Both the position numbers and the translations under genes were made by a program. The notes beneath the pieces were generated by a model, which was not told the DNA's origin, did not search any database, and was given only the letters and a program-made list of their open reading frames with translations. From the NCBI GenBank assembly GCA_019722365.1, contig JADFUC010000609.1, positions 62,001 to 126,000 on the forward strand: a stretch of 64,000 nucleotides of DNA, given 5' to 3'. This document shows positions 35,898 through 46,119 of the stretch, in pieces (position 1 is the stretch's first letter; each line of letters starts with the position of its first letter). This DNA comes from Lithospermum erythrorhizon (taxonomy: Eukaryota; Streptophyta; Magnoliopsida; Boraginales; Boraginaceae).

Positions 35898-36055
35898 TGA
35901 TTTAAGCTTTGAAGTGACGTCACTTCTAGCTTGCACTACAGCGGCCTTAGCAGCTTGTTGCTGTAGTGATAGGACTTGATTTAAGCTTTGAAGCTGTGTT
36001 GCTTCTAGCTTATGCTACAACGGCCTTAGCATCTTGTTGCTGTAGTGATGATCAG
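35898..36055. repeat. 79-bp tandem duplication in the Tat-type LTR
   Basis: Units starting 35898 and 35977 share TGATTTAAGCTTTGAAG, CTTCTAGCTT, GGCCTTAGCA and CTTGTTGCTGTAGTGAT. Both units can also be traced in the other LTR (about 16385-16550), so the duplication predates insertion. Confidence 0.85.
35911..35926. promoter_or_regulatory. Perfect 16-bp palindrome with a TGACGTCA core
   Basis: GAAGTGACGTCACTTC reads the same on both strands. TGACGTCA is the palindromic C-box/CRE core bound by plant bZIP factors such as TGA types. It is intact only in the first unit of this LTR; the second unit and the other LTR have changed bases. Confidence 0.5.
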
Positions 36056-36530
36056 TATGAAGGTGGATCGTTCCAACCTTGTTGATGATACTGATCAATC
36101 AGACAGGGGCCTTAGCAGCATGTTTCCTGCCTGGAATCCAACTATAAGGACTGAACGTTCAGTGTATTCCTATATTTGGAACTTGATGAATCAAATCTAA
36201 GATTTTTCAGGTGTTCATGCAAGATTTATGAATAATCAGGAGTAGTTTAGCTTAATCCTGAATATTTGAAGCGTTCTTGAGAAATCTATATTAGATTCTC
36301 ATCAGATTTTGCTTCAACTTGAAGAATTATTGCGTTTGTGCAATAATTCCACCTTTTAGGCGCCTATTTTAGGCTAGCTGGAGGTATTTTTCAGCCACCA
36401 AGTGGTGTTTTTGCTGGCGGTTTTAAAGATTCAACTTAGAAATTTCCAGAGATCGTTCTCTGTATTTTATCATGTATTTTCTAAATGATTTCTTGAAGAT
36501 GAATTTCAAAAATATAGGGGGTTTATATAA

Positions 36531-36541
36531 GCCTACGGGCC
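36531..36541 (-). promoter_or_regulatory. TATA box in the Tat-type 5' LTR
   Basis: Reads GCTTATATAAAC on the minus strand, a near-perfect plant TATA box conserved in the other LTR at about 16983-16993. Transcription would run left through gag. Confidence 0.65.
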
Positions 36542-37065
36542 TTGAATGCTCGCTTCTGATTTGTTTGTTTAATTTCAGGTTGATCACGATCTTAACTGTT
36601 GAATTTTGAGGCAAGATCTGAACCGTCGGATTTTTGAGATTTACTTTGCCTCCAAGAAAGAATATGGGGCGCCTATTTTGATACAAAAAGAAGGTTCCGG
36701 ATCTTTTTCTAGGTCAAACACATTTTCATGTTGACCCCGGACCTTTTGGAGTCTTCATTTCGAACCCCATAACTTCTGGAGTCTTCATTTTGAACCCCGA
36801 AATTCTAGAACTTCAATTTTAGGCCCTATGGCCGATTTTATTGTAATAAAATTAGGAATTTTTAGCCTCGAACCCTAAATTTAATGAACATTTAATTTGG
36901 GGATATTTTTCGGAAACCCTTGTTCGAACGAGGATTTTACATTAAATTTAGGGTTCGATCAAAAACCCTAGCCATGTGGCATTTCTTTAGTGGCCTGATT
37001 TAATTAATTTGATTAAGTTGTCTTAATTATTTTAATTATTTTTTAATAAATTTTTACTATCTACA

Positions 37066-38548
37066 TATACATGAACTTAATATGCCCTTTCTGGACTTTA
37101 CTCAGAGCAACTTCTATGGAGGAAAGAAGAAGCAACGTAAGAAGTAACTTGGGAAATTAGGTGAAGGTATGAACGTATTGTCATTTTTTGTTTGACAAGA
37201 TCTCATTGGAGTATTTCTTATCATCTTCCCATTGTCATGTTGCTAGCTAGCTTTTTCTAAAATTATTATTCAAGTTGCTACTTAGCTAATCATGCATTTT
37301 GCTTATCGGTCCAGTCATCCGCCGCTACACTTAGGAGACAACGTACTCAGCAAACATAGTAACAATAATGTACTGTATTAAATTAAAAGCAAATATATTT
37401 ATTATGAGGCATCGTGTTATCCAAGTATATTGTTGACTAGATTAACCTTATCTTGCCTAATGTATTCATTAAGTGCACTATTTTCTCATATTTGGTTTAG
37501 GAACTATCCAAAATTTCATAACAAACAAGATTGGCAAATGACGTTTAAAGATGGACAAATGCAGATCATCAATATTTTGTAACACCCAAGGAATATTATA
37601 AACTTTTTCAATCTTCATGATATATCAAATAACTAATAATAATAAAAATAAATAATAATAAAAAATAATAATAAAAATAATAAGAATAAGAATAGTAATA
37701 ATAAAACTATAATAATTATAATAATAATAATAATAATTAATAATATATTTTAGTAATCTCATACTTTATTCTAATCATTTATTTATTACAAGATATTTTA
37801 TTTAATATATGATACATATAAATAAATAAAATGGGAAGAGGGTGAAAGTCAAGCCACGCCAACCTTACCTGCAGTATTAACCGTTATCAAACAACTAAAT
37901 ATTTTCGTGATTCTATCTGCTTATAATTCGGCCACTATTCGGGCCACTATTCATGACTTTACCTTACCCTTTCGCTGTGATTTGAATCGAATTCAAATCT
38001 ACGGAGTAATAAAATCAAATCAATCCTTTATATATTGTCTATTGTTTCCAATGATTAAAATTAATAAATATTAGATCTTAATTGATATACATTTATAAAT
38101 ATATTTTTATTTTCTGGTAAAATATTATATAATGTAGTAACAAAATTAGGTCATCAAAATTAGAGTGATCTTTTACTAATAGAGGGAGTAATATATATTT
38201 AGATCTAAAGGACTTTTTAGGTTAATATAATGATGAATGATCGATAATGTTGAAGTCAACATCTTGGTAAAATAGTAACAAACCCGTTAAAAGGTTGAAA
38301 ATGGAAATGAGCAAAATAAAACAATCGAAAATTTAAAAACCAACTAAAAAGTGTGAATCTAAAAACTAAAAACAGTAGCTAACTCTAATTAGCATCATAT
38401 GCTCATCTATGATTTTAACGAAGTATAACCGAATATGTTATACAAAATATAAAAAAATGATTCGGACTGCCCTAAAATCGCCCTTGAAAAGTAAATATAA
38501 TAAAAACAAACTTGTTATCTACAATATATACATTAATGTAAAATCGCC
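37066..38548. other. AT-rich spacer with an AAT microsatellite
   Basis: No gene seen. 37627-37746 is an impure (AAT)n run of about 120 bp. At about 38175-38200 the sequence TAATAGAGGGAGTAATA looks like one end of a Stowaway MITE; no partner was found. The 3' UTR of gene 3 lies at the right end. Confidence 0.55.
37627..37746. repeat. Impure (AAT)n microsatellite
   Basis: Mostly AAT/ATA trinucleotides interrupted by AAAAAT, AAG and ACT units, over about 120 bp. Confidence 0.85.
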
Positions 38549-39040
38549 CTATTCCGGAATGGCATTCAACTGTGCCATAAATTTTCCATTCCTCCGGCCA
38601 CCAACGCCACTACTCCGCCGCCTCTTCACCACCACCTCACTGCCACGATCAAGGTGCGATGCTTTTATCGTCTGTTTTTCAGTTAAAATAAACAGACTTC
38701 TCTTACGACACCCACATTTTTCTCCACCACCACATTTAGCCAAAACAGTGCTAGCTTTCACAGCCAACGCCGCCATCTCCTCCGCCTTCATCCGCCGCTT
38801 TAACCACCTCAATGGAAGCGCAAAGTACAACTGCCCAAGTTGCAATAATTCATCGTCATTTATTGCTGATACTACATCGTTGAATTCCATGTCATCTGAG
38901 TTGCATATGAAGTATGTTGGATGTTTTTGTAGCACAAATGAAACCTTAACTGGGTATGAATATTCTTGTAATGTTCCATCGTGTAATATCAATTTTGTTG
39001 TGGCCACAGATGTTGATTCGCATGAATTGCATATACCCAT
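38549..39040 (-). CDS. PADRE (DUF4228) domain protein
   Basis: A single-exon gene of 163 residues. The start chosen is the internal Met at 39040, giving MGICNSCEST: Gly-2 is a strong N-myristoylation site and Cys-4 could be palmitoylated, as in many PADRE proteins. The upstream Met at 39130 would bury this signal. The domain runs through ATTKLILHDGTLQEYSYPVK and FVLQKHP, then FICNSDDMEFNDVV, and QLGQLYFALPLRWLKRRMKA. A Gly/Cys-rich break and a basic C-terminus (VVVKRRRSSG) follow, which may be a nuclear signal. PADRE genes are plant-specific and many respond to pathogens and abiotic stress (family knowledge). A plus-strand frame overlapping it is a shadow. Confidence 0.9.
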   Translation of the reverse strand: MGICNSCESTSVATTKLILHDGTLQEYSYPVKVSFVLQKHPTYFICNSDDMEFNDVVSAINDDELLQLGQLYFALPLRWLKRRMKAEEMAALAVKASTVLAKCGGGEKCGCRKRSLFILTEKQTIKASHLDRGSEVVVKRRRSSGVGGRRNGKFMAQLNAIPE

Positions 39041-39149
39041 TTGAGAAATATGAGTCGATATCAAGGAGCGGTGATAAATTATTATTGGTTGTGGGACAAT
39101 GATTTTGGGACAGAATTTTGAGGGAAGCAAGAAATATTGGATTGGATCG

Positions 39150-39156
39150 TATATAG
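39150..39156 (-). promoter_or_regulatory. TATA box for the PADRE gene
   Basis: CTATATA on the minus strand, about 110 bp upstream of the chosen ATG. It gives a 5' UTR of about 80 bases and supports the MGICNS start. Confidence 0.55.
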
Positions 39157-39638
39157 AGGAAAGGCAATATCAAGGAGTAGTGTATAGTATGCGACGTCAG
39201 GATTGTATGTATGTGTATAATTTAAATACTCATGAAGATATTTTTATGGTATACTTTCTACCTTGTATGGAAAGTTAGATTTTAAATTACTTTTTTATCT
39301 ATTAGTAATTCAAAATTAAATCAAATCAAATCTTTTTTTTAATCAAACCAAATCTTATTGATTTTATTAAGATTATAGCTTCAATCTTGAAATTGATACA
39401 CTTATTATATGTCTTTTTATATGATTGTATATCATCTTAAATAATAGTTCCCTCTTAACTTCCCTCAATAAGAGTCACGCCCATAATTCTCTCGAATCTA
39501 TTCATTTCTTATTTATCTTCGGGGCTGACTCTTCACAAAAATGTCTGTCAACTAAAATTTTATGGACATGCTAATATTTATTAGTCAACACTCTAATTCA
39601 TATATCTTATTTTCACTTTGTCATATTTCATCCTCCTT
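39157..39638. other. AT-rich spacer
   Basis: Promoter side of gene 3. Nothing else recognised. Confidence 0.5.
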
Positions 39639-40054
39639 GACCTTCAAATAAATAGTTTAATACATACTTTAGTTGAGACCTTTTACACTCTTAACCCAAG
39701 CATTCCACCTTACAATAATATACCTTAATCCATTGTATTAATTTAAAATAAACTTGAATCCCTTTTTTTTTCTCTCTTCTGGATACTTTAATTTATCTTT
39801 TTGTATTGTGTAGTAAAGTTGCTACGTATAGCCTTTATGCCTAAGACAACCAAAAGCGTCTAAACACTAAATTCGCCTCCCTAATCAGACTCTTTTACTG
39901 TTTCTTTAATTTATGGTGTTATATGCTATTAGAATTTGACAATTCAATTACTCCTTATCCCCAAGATTTAATAACCATCAACTTAAATCTTACTAAAGCA
40001 TTGGGATTCTTTCATATTATAATGTTGACCATAATATACTAGATTAATATAACA
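39639..40054 (-). repeat. Copia-2 3' LTR
   Basis: About 416 bp; the right edge ends TATAACA, followed by ATCTCCCACTTC, which on the minus strand is a purine-rich tract (GAAGTGGGAGAT) before TGTTATA. The left edge is approximate. Confidence 0.75.
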
Positions 40055-41579
40055 ATCTCCCACTTCAGCCCATATAACGACTACGATTCAAAAAACTATG
40101 TTGTCCACCTTTCAATGTGAATCAACAATTCCATCAACTATAATATATGAACTAAACTATTCTGGACATGACGGTCACATGTCATTTGTCGGCTAATGAT
40201 TCCTTCCATGTATCACAATTCCATAATTTAATGCAAATTTATTTGAGAAAGTAAAGCCAACTTTCTAAAAACTTTTCTACGTCAGATCATTATAATCGTA
40301 CATGTACATACAATAATATGAACAACACTTTATTAGCGTAAACATTAACTTTAATGAATTCATATGATCGCTTATTTGAGCAAAACCGTTTCATATATGT
40401 AAAATATTTTGTCCAATTAACAAAGCTTTTTCTATAACACCCATCCTTTCATACGCCAATATGTTTTGGGATGATAATCCCTTAGCTAATCCGATCCGCC
40501 ACCATCAAGTTTGGCAGAAATTACAATACGCCTCAATAGACACCTTTTATTTTGCACTTTTTTTGGATGCATGTGTACTTTAATCCATATGTTTAAAGAC
40601 CTTTAAGCACTGCTATTTTTAGAGAAAGAAGATAGTTTCAGAATTATCAAAATAAATTTCAACGGCTTGGCTATGTCATTTATTAATTTCAAGTCTTCAG
40701 ATAAAGTTCAGCAACCACGCAGGCTCAATTGTTGCCTCAAAGAAAATAACGACCAGCCTCCATAGTGGAAGTAGCACAACCGATTGTTTCCCTACTCTTT
40801 TTCATCATATATCCTCCAAATAATAATAAATTAGCCAAATGTGGATTTCTTTGAGTCCAAGCATCCAACGAAGTTCCCAATCCTAATAACCAATCACCTC
40901 GAGGCTATCCGATCTTTTATAGGTAAGCATTTGGCTCCCTTGGTGCCTTGTAAATAGCTATGACCTTTCAGCCTTTCCAGCCTGGCCCATTCGTGTTGCC
41001 TTTTGATATCGATCAAGCATACCAACTACAAAGCTTAATATCCGTCGAGTACATGTCCGAAAGCATACATCGACTCTACCACTGATACATAGGAAATATC
41101 TTTCATTTCTTCTTGTTCCAAATCATTTTAGGAAATTGAAACAACTGACTTGTCCTCTTCTGAATTGAACAATTCAAAAGAGCACTTCTTCCATTCTAAA
41201 CCTCTCTAAAACTTTATCGGATGTAGCACTTTCTGTGATGCCCTATTATTCCTCGATCTGCCACTTTAATATTTCAACGCTAATCACATATGATGCTTTA
41301 CCCATATTCATTTGAAAGTTATAGAGATGAATTTCTTTACCATGTAATAATCCAACATTAGTGCCAGCAAGAATATCACATATAGACTAAAATAATAAAC
41401 TTTACTCCTATCGACTTTCGCTTAAGATACCTATCAACGGTGTTTCTTTCCAAAGCCATGGATGTATTTTTAAACATTAGATACTATTGTCGGGAAGGTT
41501 GTTTTAGTCCATATATTGACTTCTTTAGCTTACACACCAACTTTTCTTTTCCAAAGAATTTAAAAACCATCTAGTCAAT

Positions 41580-41900
41580 CTTACATAAATTTCTTTTCAA
41601 AAAGGTGGTTTTCACATCCATTTGGTGAAGCTCTAGATCATAATGAGCCACTTCAATGCTGCAAAACAATTCTTTAAAGAATCCTTCTTAGAAATAGGAG
41701 AAGTTTCTCGTAGTCAACACCTTCTTCTCTCGAGCGAAACCTTTAGCAACTAGTCCGCCTTGAAAGTTATAATATCGCTTTGTGAGTCCGCTTGATCTTA
41801 AAGATCCATTTACAACCCGACTGCTTTTGAACCTTTAGGCAACCTTCAACTAAGTCCTGCACTTTGTTGTCATCCATTGATTTCAACTCATCTTTCATAG
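41580..41900 (-). pseudogene. Copia-2 reverse transcriptase remnant
   Basis: On the minus strand, 41590-41650 encodes DLELHQMDVKTTFL, the copia RT block containing the first catalytic Asp. 41690-41800 shows the adjoining ARLVAKG..Q..GVDY-like region in broken frames. No intact YVDD was found; 41270-41460 is the expected place. Confidence 0.7.
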
Positions 41901-43217
41901 CATTGAACTATTTTTCCAATTGTTACATTCCATGGCTTCGATTGAAAGAACTAGTTATTTATCACTGAGTCACATTCATGTTCAAGTGAATAACCACATA
42001 ATCATCGTAAATAATGGGTCTTTTCTGCCTTGTAGACTTTCTCTTGGATACTATTTCTTGTGGTTCATTTGATACTTATTCATTAGTGATTTCTTACTGA
42101 TAGGTCAATATCGATAATGCTCACTAAGTGCTGGGGCACCATTTCGTGAGTAGATATCTCTCATGAGTAAACACTAGACGCGAGTATCTCCCACTTGTTT
42201 CCTCTCTTCAAAATTTATAGTTCGTGGTTCCCACTCCCACCGACATTACGACCATTCTTAATAAACCGCAAGATTACTGGGCCTCAAATTTGGTCCTCGT
42301 ATCTATGGTTGGGGATAATATAATATGTACCCTCTTTTGACTTTTCTACATACCTCGATATAATTACTGTGAGATGGTTCTTGAATCGAGCTTTTTCAAT
42401 GTGTGGATTATATATTCTTATTTCTCGCATGACAAACCCCAAACACGTATATGTTTTAAACTAGGTTTCTTTTTGTCCACACCTGAGTCTTCAGAATGTA
42501 CTCTTTACTAGGAATTTCAAGTAAGCAAATACCCACGCCTTTAATGAATATGTCCACAAAGATAAAGCGTACATTACTATTACTTAACGTATCTCTAACC
42601 ATTTCTATTAGAGTATAATTTTCGGCTTTCGCCTACACCATTTTGTCGCTGTGTACTGTGCATAGTATAATGCGGCACATATGCCTCTACTTTCAAGAAA
42701 CTTTTGCAAATGGACTGTGACATTGTCCACTTTCATTGTATTTACCATAATATTTCTCCACCTCTATCTCGACATCTCACAACCTTTTACTTTTATATCT
42801 AATCGCTTTCTACCTCATCAATAAATACTTTAAGAATGTTCAATGAATGAGACTTTTCATGCAATAAATATACATATATCCATAACGTGAGTAATCAATA
42901 ATAAAAGCGTAACGAAATACTTTCTCCACTCCAAGACGGAGCTTCAACGGACCACCACATCGGCACAGATCAATTCAAGAAGTTTTATGCTTTCATGTCG
43001 CCATTGTATCGGCAGGTTTGGTTTGTTTGCCTTTAATACAATCAACACATACATTTAGGTCTCAGAAATCCAATTCAGTGATTTCACTTTTAATCAACCC
43101 GTAATATCATTTCTTTGGATATATGACCCAATTCCTTTGATGCCACAAGAAAGCGTAGCTATTATCTTGTGCACGTGTTTACTACCAACAACTTGTTCAA
43201 TATTAAACAAAGACTCC

Positions 43218-43427
43218 TTAATAAATTCTATTATCAAGATTAAAATAATACAAGTCATTTATTAATGCACCACAACCATAATAGTGTCTATTCTTAAACA
43301 GTTTAAAATGTACCGCTTTCAAACTTGACATTAAACATAGATCATCCAACTTCCTGCAACGTAAAACAAGATTTCTAGCATAATTAGGAACATAAAGACT
43401 CTTTTCTAGATCTAGGATGACAACCAA
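43218..43427 (-). pseudogene. Copia-2 protease end / GAG-pre-integrase lead-in
   Basis: An open stretch reading LEKSLYVPNYARNLV, KLDDL and FKNRHYYGCGALINDLYYFN, matching the conserved region between the copia DSG protease motif and the GAG-pre-integrase domain (the usual form is LxDVLYVPxxxxNLIS). Confidence 0.78.
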
Positions 43428-43693
43428 GATATAAGATCAACAATCTGTAGTCCTCCATTCCTTCTATCTATGCCTTCATCCCTGCTTCCCAAGAACAAAT
43501 GCTTTTAGTTCCTTTTATGGGCCGGATTGAATGGAATCCCCTCAGATAAATACTTAAACATCAAGAGTTGCACCGTAATCTAACCACCGTGTATTATTAG
43601 AAACTTCAATAAGGTTTGATCAAACGCATGTAAACAAAGTAAGTATCTTTCTTTTTTCGAACTATTCTTTCTTTTCGCAATCCTTCTTCGCGT

Positions 43694-43903
43694 TCAACCT
43701 TCTACGTATAAAACTTGATCTCCTCTTTTTACTTGGCCCTCATTGACTTTCATTGGATTTTTTTCATTTTTTGAAGTTTTGTCCTTCCTTTTATCCTTTT
43801 TTCCTGATTTGGCCTTGTTGCTAATGGGTTCCTTCATGAACAAATAGATGGATGTAGTTGATCTTTTTATTTTCTTCCACCTTCCTTCCTCTTGAACTAA
43901 CAT
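43694..43903 (-). pseudogene. Copia-2 gag C-terminal fragment
   Basis: A lysine-rich stretch (KSGKKDKRKDKTSKNEKNPM) preceded by LVQEEGRWKK, as found before the zinc knuckle of copia gag. The knuckle is expected in 43620-43690 in another frame, where KKDCEKRK-like residues can be read. Confidence 0.7.
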
Positions 43904-44737
43904 GGCCTTTAATTTCTTGAAAGTTCCATTTCGAGATGGATAGAGTGTTATACTTCACTTGAACCGGCTAAAATCGAGGAAGTGAATTGATAAATTGAAC
44001 AAAATGTCTCACTAATCTATATACCCATAGTCCTTTAACTTTCCCCGCTTTATTAGACATGCTACATGATCCCGAACGGGCTTAGACCAATCAAACTAAT
44101 GGTCGTTAACTCAATCATGAGACTTCCCATAATGGACTTATCGAATGTCCGACATTGAGAGCACTCTCTTTTCATTTTCATGAGAAATTCCCTTTGCATT
44201 CTCGCTTAGGCGTACGGCTTAACATTTTCAGCCATCGACATACACATCAAATTCAAGCTAAGCCTGTTAGACGTTTCCCAAGATTCATAAAGATTGATTT
44301 CATCTTAGGTACTAATCTCTATTAATGGGATCGAATTTGTAGCGATATTATTGCATCCAAATACATTACTCCAAGATAAAATGTGGTTTGTTCCGACCAT
44401 TCAAATATAGTTCGCACTACTGAATTTGATCATGGTATTTCCTAAAAAAAAAAATTTGTAAAAGCCGCAAACATGATTCAAACTTGTATATTAACACTTT
44501 GAATTACTATAATAGATTCAAACTATACAAACTCTTTAATAACATATATAAGTTTACCTTTCGCAATTTAAACATGTATCTTTAACCAAACATATCAACT
44601 AAATATGTTTATTAACTTTTAATCATATGCAAACGCTATTAACGTAGGCATAATTTGATAATGAATCAAATGTACATGCTAAGAAATATTATAATCATGT
44701 ATTAATCGATAATATGTCTAATTAACTTCAATAGCTA

Positions 44738-45049
44738 GGCCACTTTGGCGATTTAACAAGTTCGAACATATTAGACATTTTCTTTTCAAATATAATAAGA
44801 TATAATGTCTATTTAACAATTAGTTTGGCCACTTTGGTGACTAGCAAATAATTTCCTTCAATATACAACTTTTTTAAAAATACCTAAAAAATATTATTAT
44901 CCAAAAATATTATAAATAACATGAAATAAATTATCTATTTAATCATTTATCTTTACTAAATTTCACTAACAAGCTCCTTAAAATAAATAAATATAAAATA
45001 TCAATGTTCAAAAGTTTAAGAACCTTTTAGCTTGGCCACTTTGGTGACT
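44738..45049. repeat. Dispersed motif GGCCACTTTGGTGAC, three copies
   Basis: Copies at about 44738, 44827 and 45034, each preceded by TAG(C/T)TTGG-like bases and followed by TA or TG. They lie in the gag leader side of Copia-2, spaced 89 and 207 bp. Confidence 0.75.
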
Positions 45050-45732
45050 GACAAGCTACTTTAATAATAGATATTAACTTTATATCTCAAATTATATGTA
45101 TGCAATAAAATCAAACTTTAATATGTTTACACATTTCTTTTCCATTATATATAAAATTCATGATACTCAATAAAAAAAGTTATGTAAACAATGAACATGT
45201 GTATATAAATTATGCACATTAACTTTATCAATGTATTTGTTCAACATATATAATTCTTTTATGTCATATTTTGCTAACACCGAATATACATGAGATCTAA
45301 AAGATTGTCAATTCATTTGATAAATATTAACGTGGAAGTCGTGAAGATAATTCGAATCAAGAATTAATATGATCAATTAAAACCTTTCAAATGTTGATAT
45401 TTACCACCATTTCAAACACCGAATATATACGCTGGATCAAATTCAATCCATTACCACCATTTCAAAACAACCACTCATATACTACCAGAATTTTGATGCA
45501 GTTGTCAATCGTTATTTAATATGTGATTCATTAGATCATCAAAAATCCATTATCCTTTATCAAACGCGGTGTCTCATTATATTTCGCCATATATAACAAT
45601 TCCATTTCTCGCTCCTAACTCAAATCATATACTATAAACGAGTAAGCAAAGAACACTTTGATTAGTTTGAAAATTTTAACATCACGATGTAACATATGAA
45701 AAGAAAGATATTAACTACGCCACGATACCAAT

Positions 45733-46119
45733 TATAAGCATAATATTTTAACTTGCGACTTTTTACACTCTTAATCATATAATTTAATTCTACAAGAATA
45801 TACCTCTATCCATTATAGAGCCATTTAAATCTAATTTTACCTTATTCCCTTTCTTCTCTCTCCTCTGGGATACTTTAATATTTTTAGATTGGTAGAAGTG
45901 ATGTTATGACAGCCCAAAATTTAGGAACACTAATGATATCCCTAATTACATTCCCTTAAATATAATTTAATGATGGAGAAGAGATGGTTAAAAATTTTTT
46001 ACACCTACTAATTCTTAACTTTAAGATTTAATAATAACTAACAACTTAAAATCTCTCTTAATAAAATTAGACTTTTCATATTATATTATGTAAATATAAT
46101 ATAATTAGATTAATATACA
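45733..46119 (-). repeat. Copia-2 5' LTR
   Basis: About 387 bp, ending TAATATACA. To its left CACGATACCA (45721-45730) is TGGTATCGTG on the minus strand, a slightly changed initiator-Met primer site. Confidence 0.75.

Larger units (their letters stand above)
15772..37065 (-). mobile_element. Tat-type Ty3/gypsy element (gag-protease only), split by an Athila element
   Basis: Related LTRs lie at 15772-17378 and 35291-37065 in the same orientation. Between them the minus strand encodes Tat-lineage gag and a DGGS protease (33.2-35.3 kb). No RT, RNase H or integrase motifs are visible in the remaining internal DNA (17379-20942 and 30009-33235). The Athila element 20943-30008 sits inside it. Without that insertion the element would be about 12.2 kb. 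The two LTRs are diverged by many substitutions and indels, so it is old, or the left LTR could belong to a second copy of the family. No clear target duplication was found. Confidence 0.72.
35291..37065 (-). repeat. Tat-type 5' LTR
   Basis: About 1775 bp from TGTTTATTATT to CTACA; similar to 15772-17378. Near the left edge it is rich in CTTGATTTGA-like words. It contains a minus-strand TATA box (36533-36540, CTTATATAAAC), a 79-bp tandem duplication (35898-36055) and a 16-bp palindrome at 35911-35926. Confidence 0.85.
39639..46119 (-). mobile_element. Copia-2: strongly decayed Ty1/copia element
   Basis: Direct LTRs about 39639-40054 and 45733-46119 share TTTTACACTCTTAA, AATATACCT, CTCTGG(G)ATACTTTAAT and AGATTAATATA. 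Between them, minus-strand traces of gag, protease/GAG-pre-integrase and RT are in copia order. The 6.5-kb length fits. It has far more stops than Copia-1 and so looks older. Confidence 0.8.

Noticed and set aside
38409..39044. 211-codon plus-strand frame opposite the PADRE gene
   Set aside because: It is the antisense shadow of a well-supported PADRE domain gene; its protein is Pro/Leu/His-biased with no recognisable domain.
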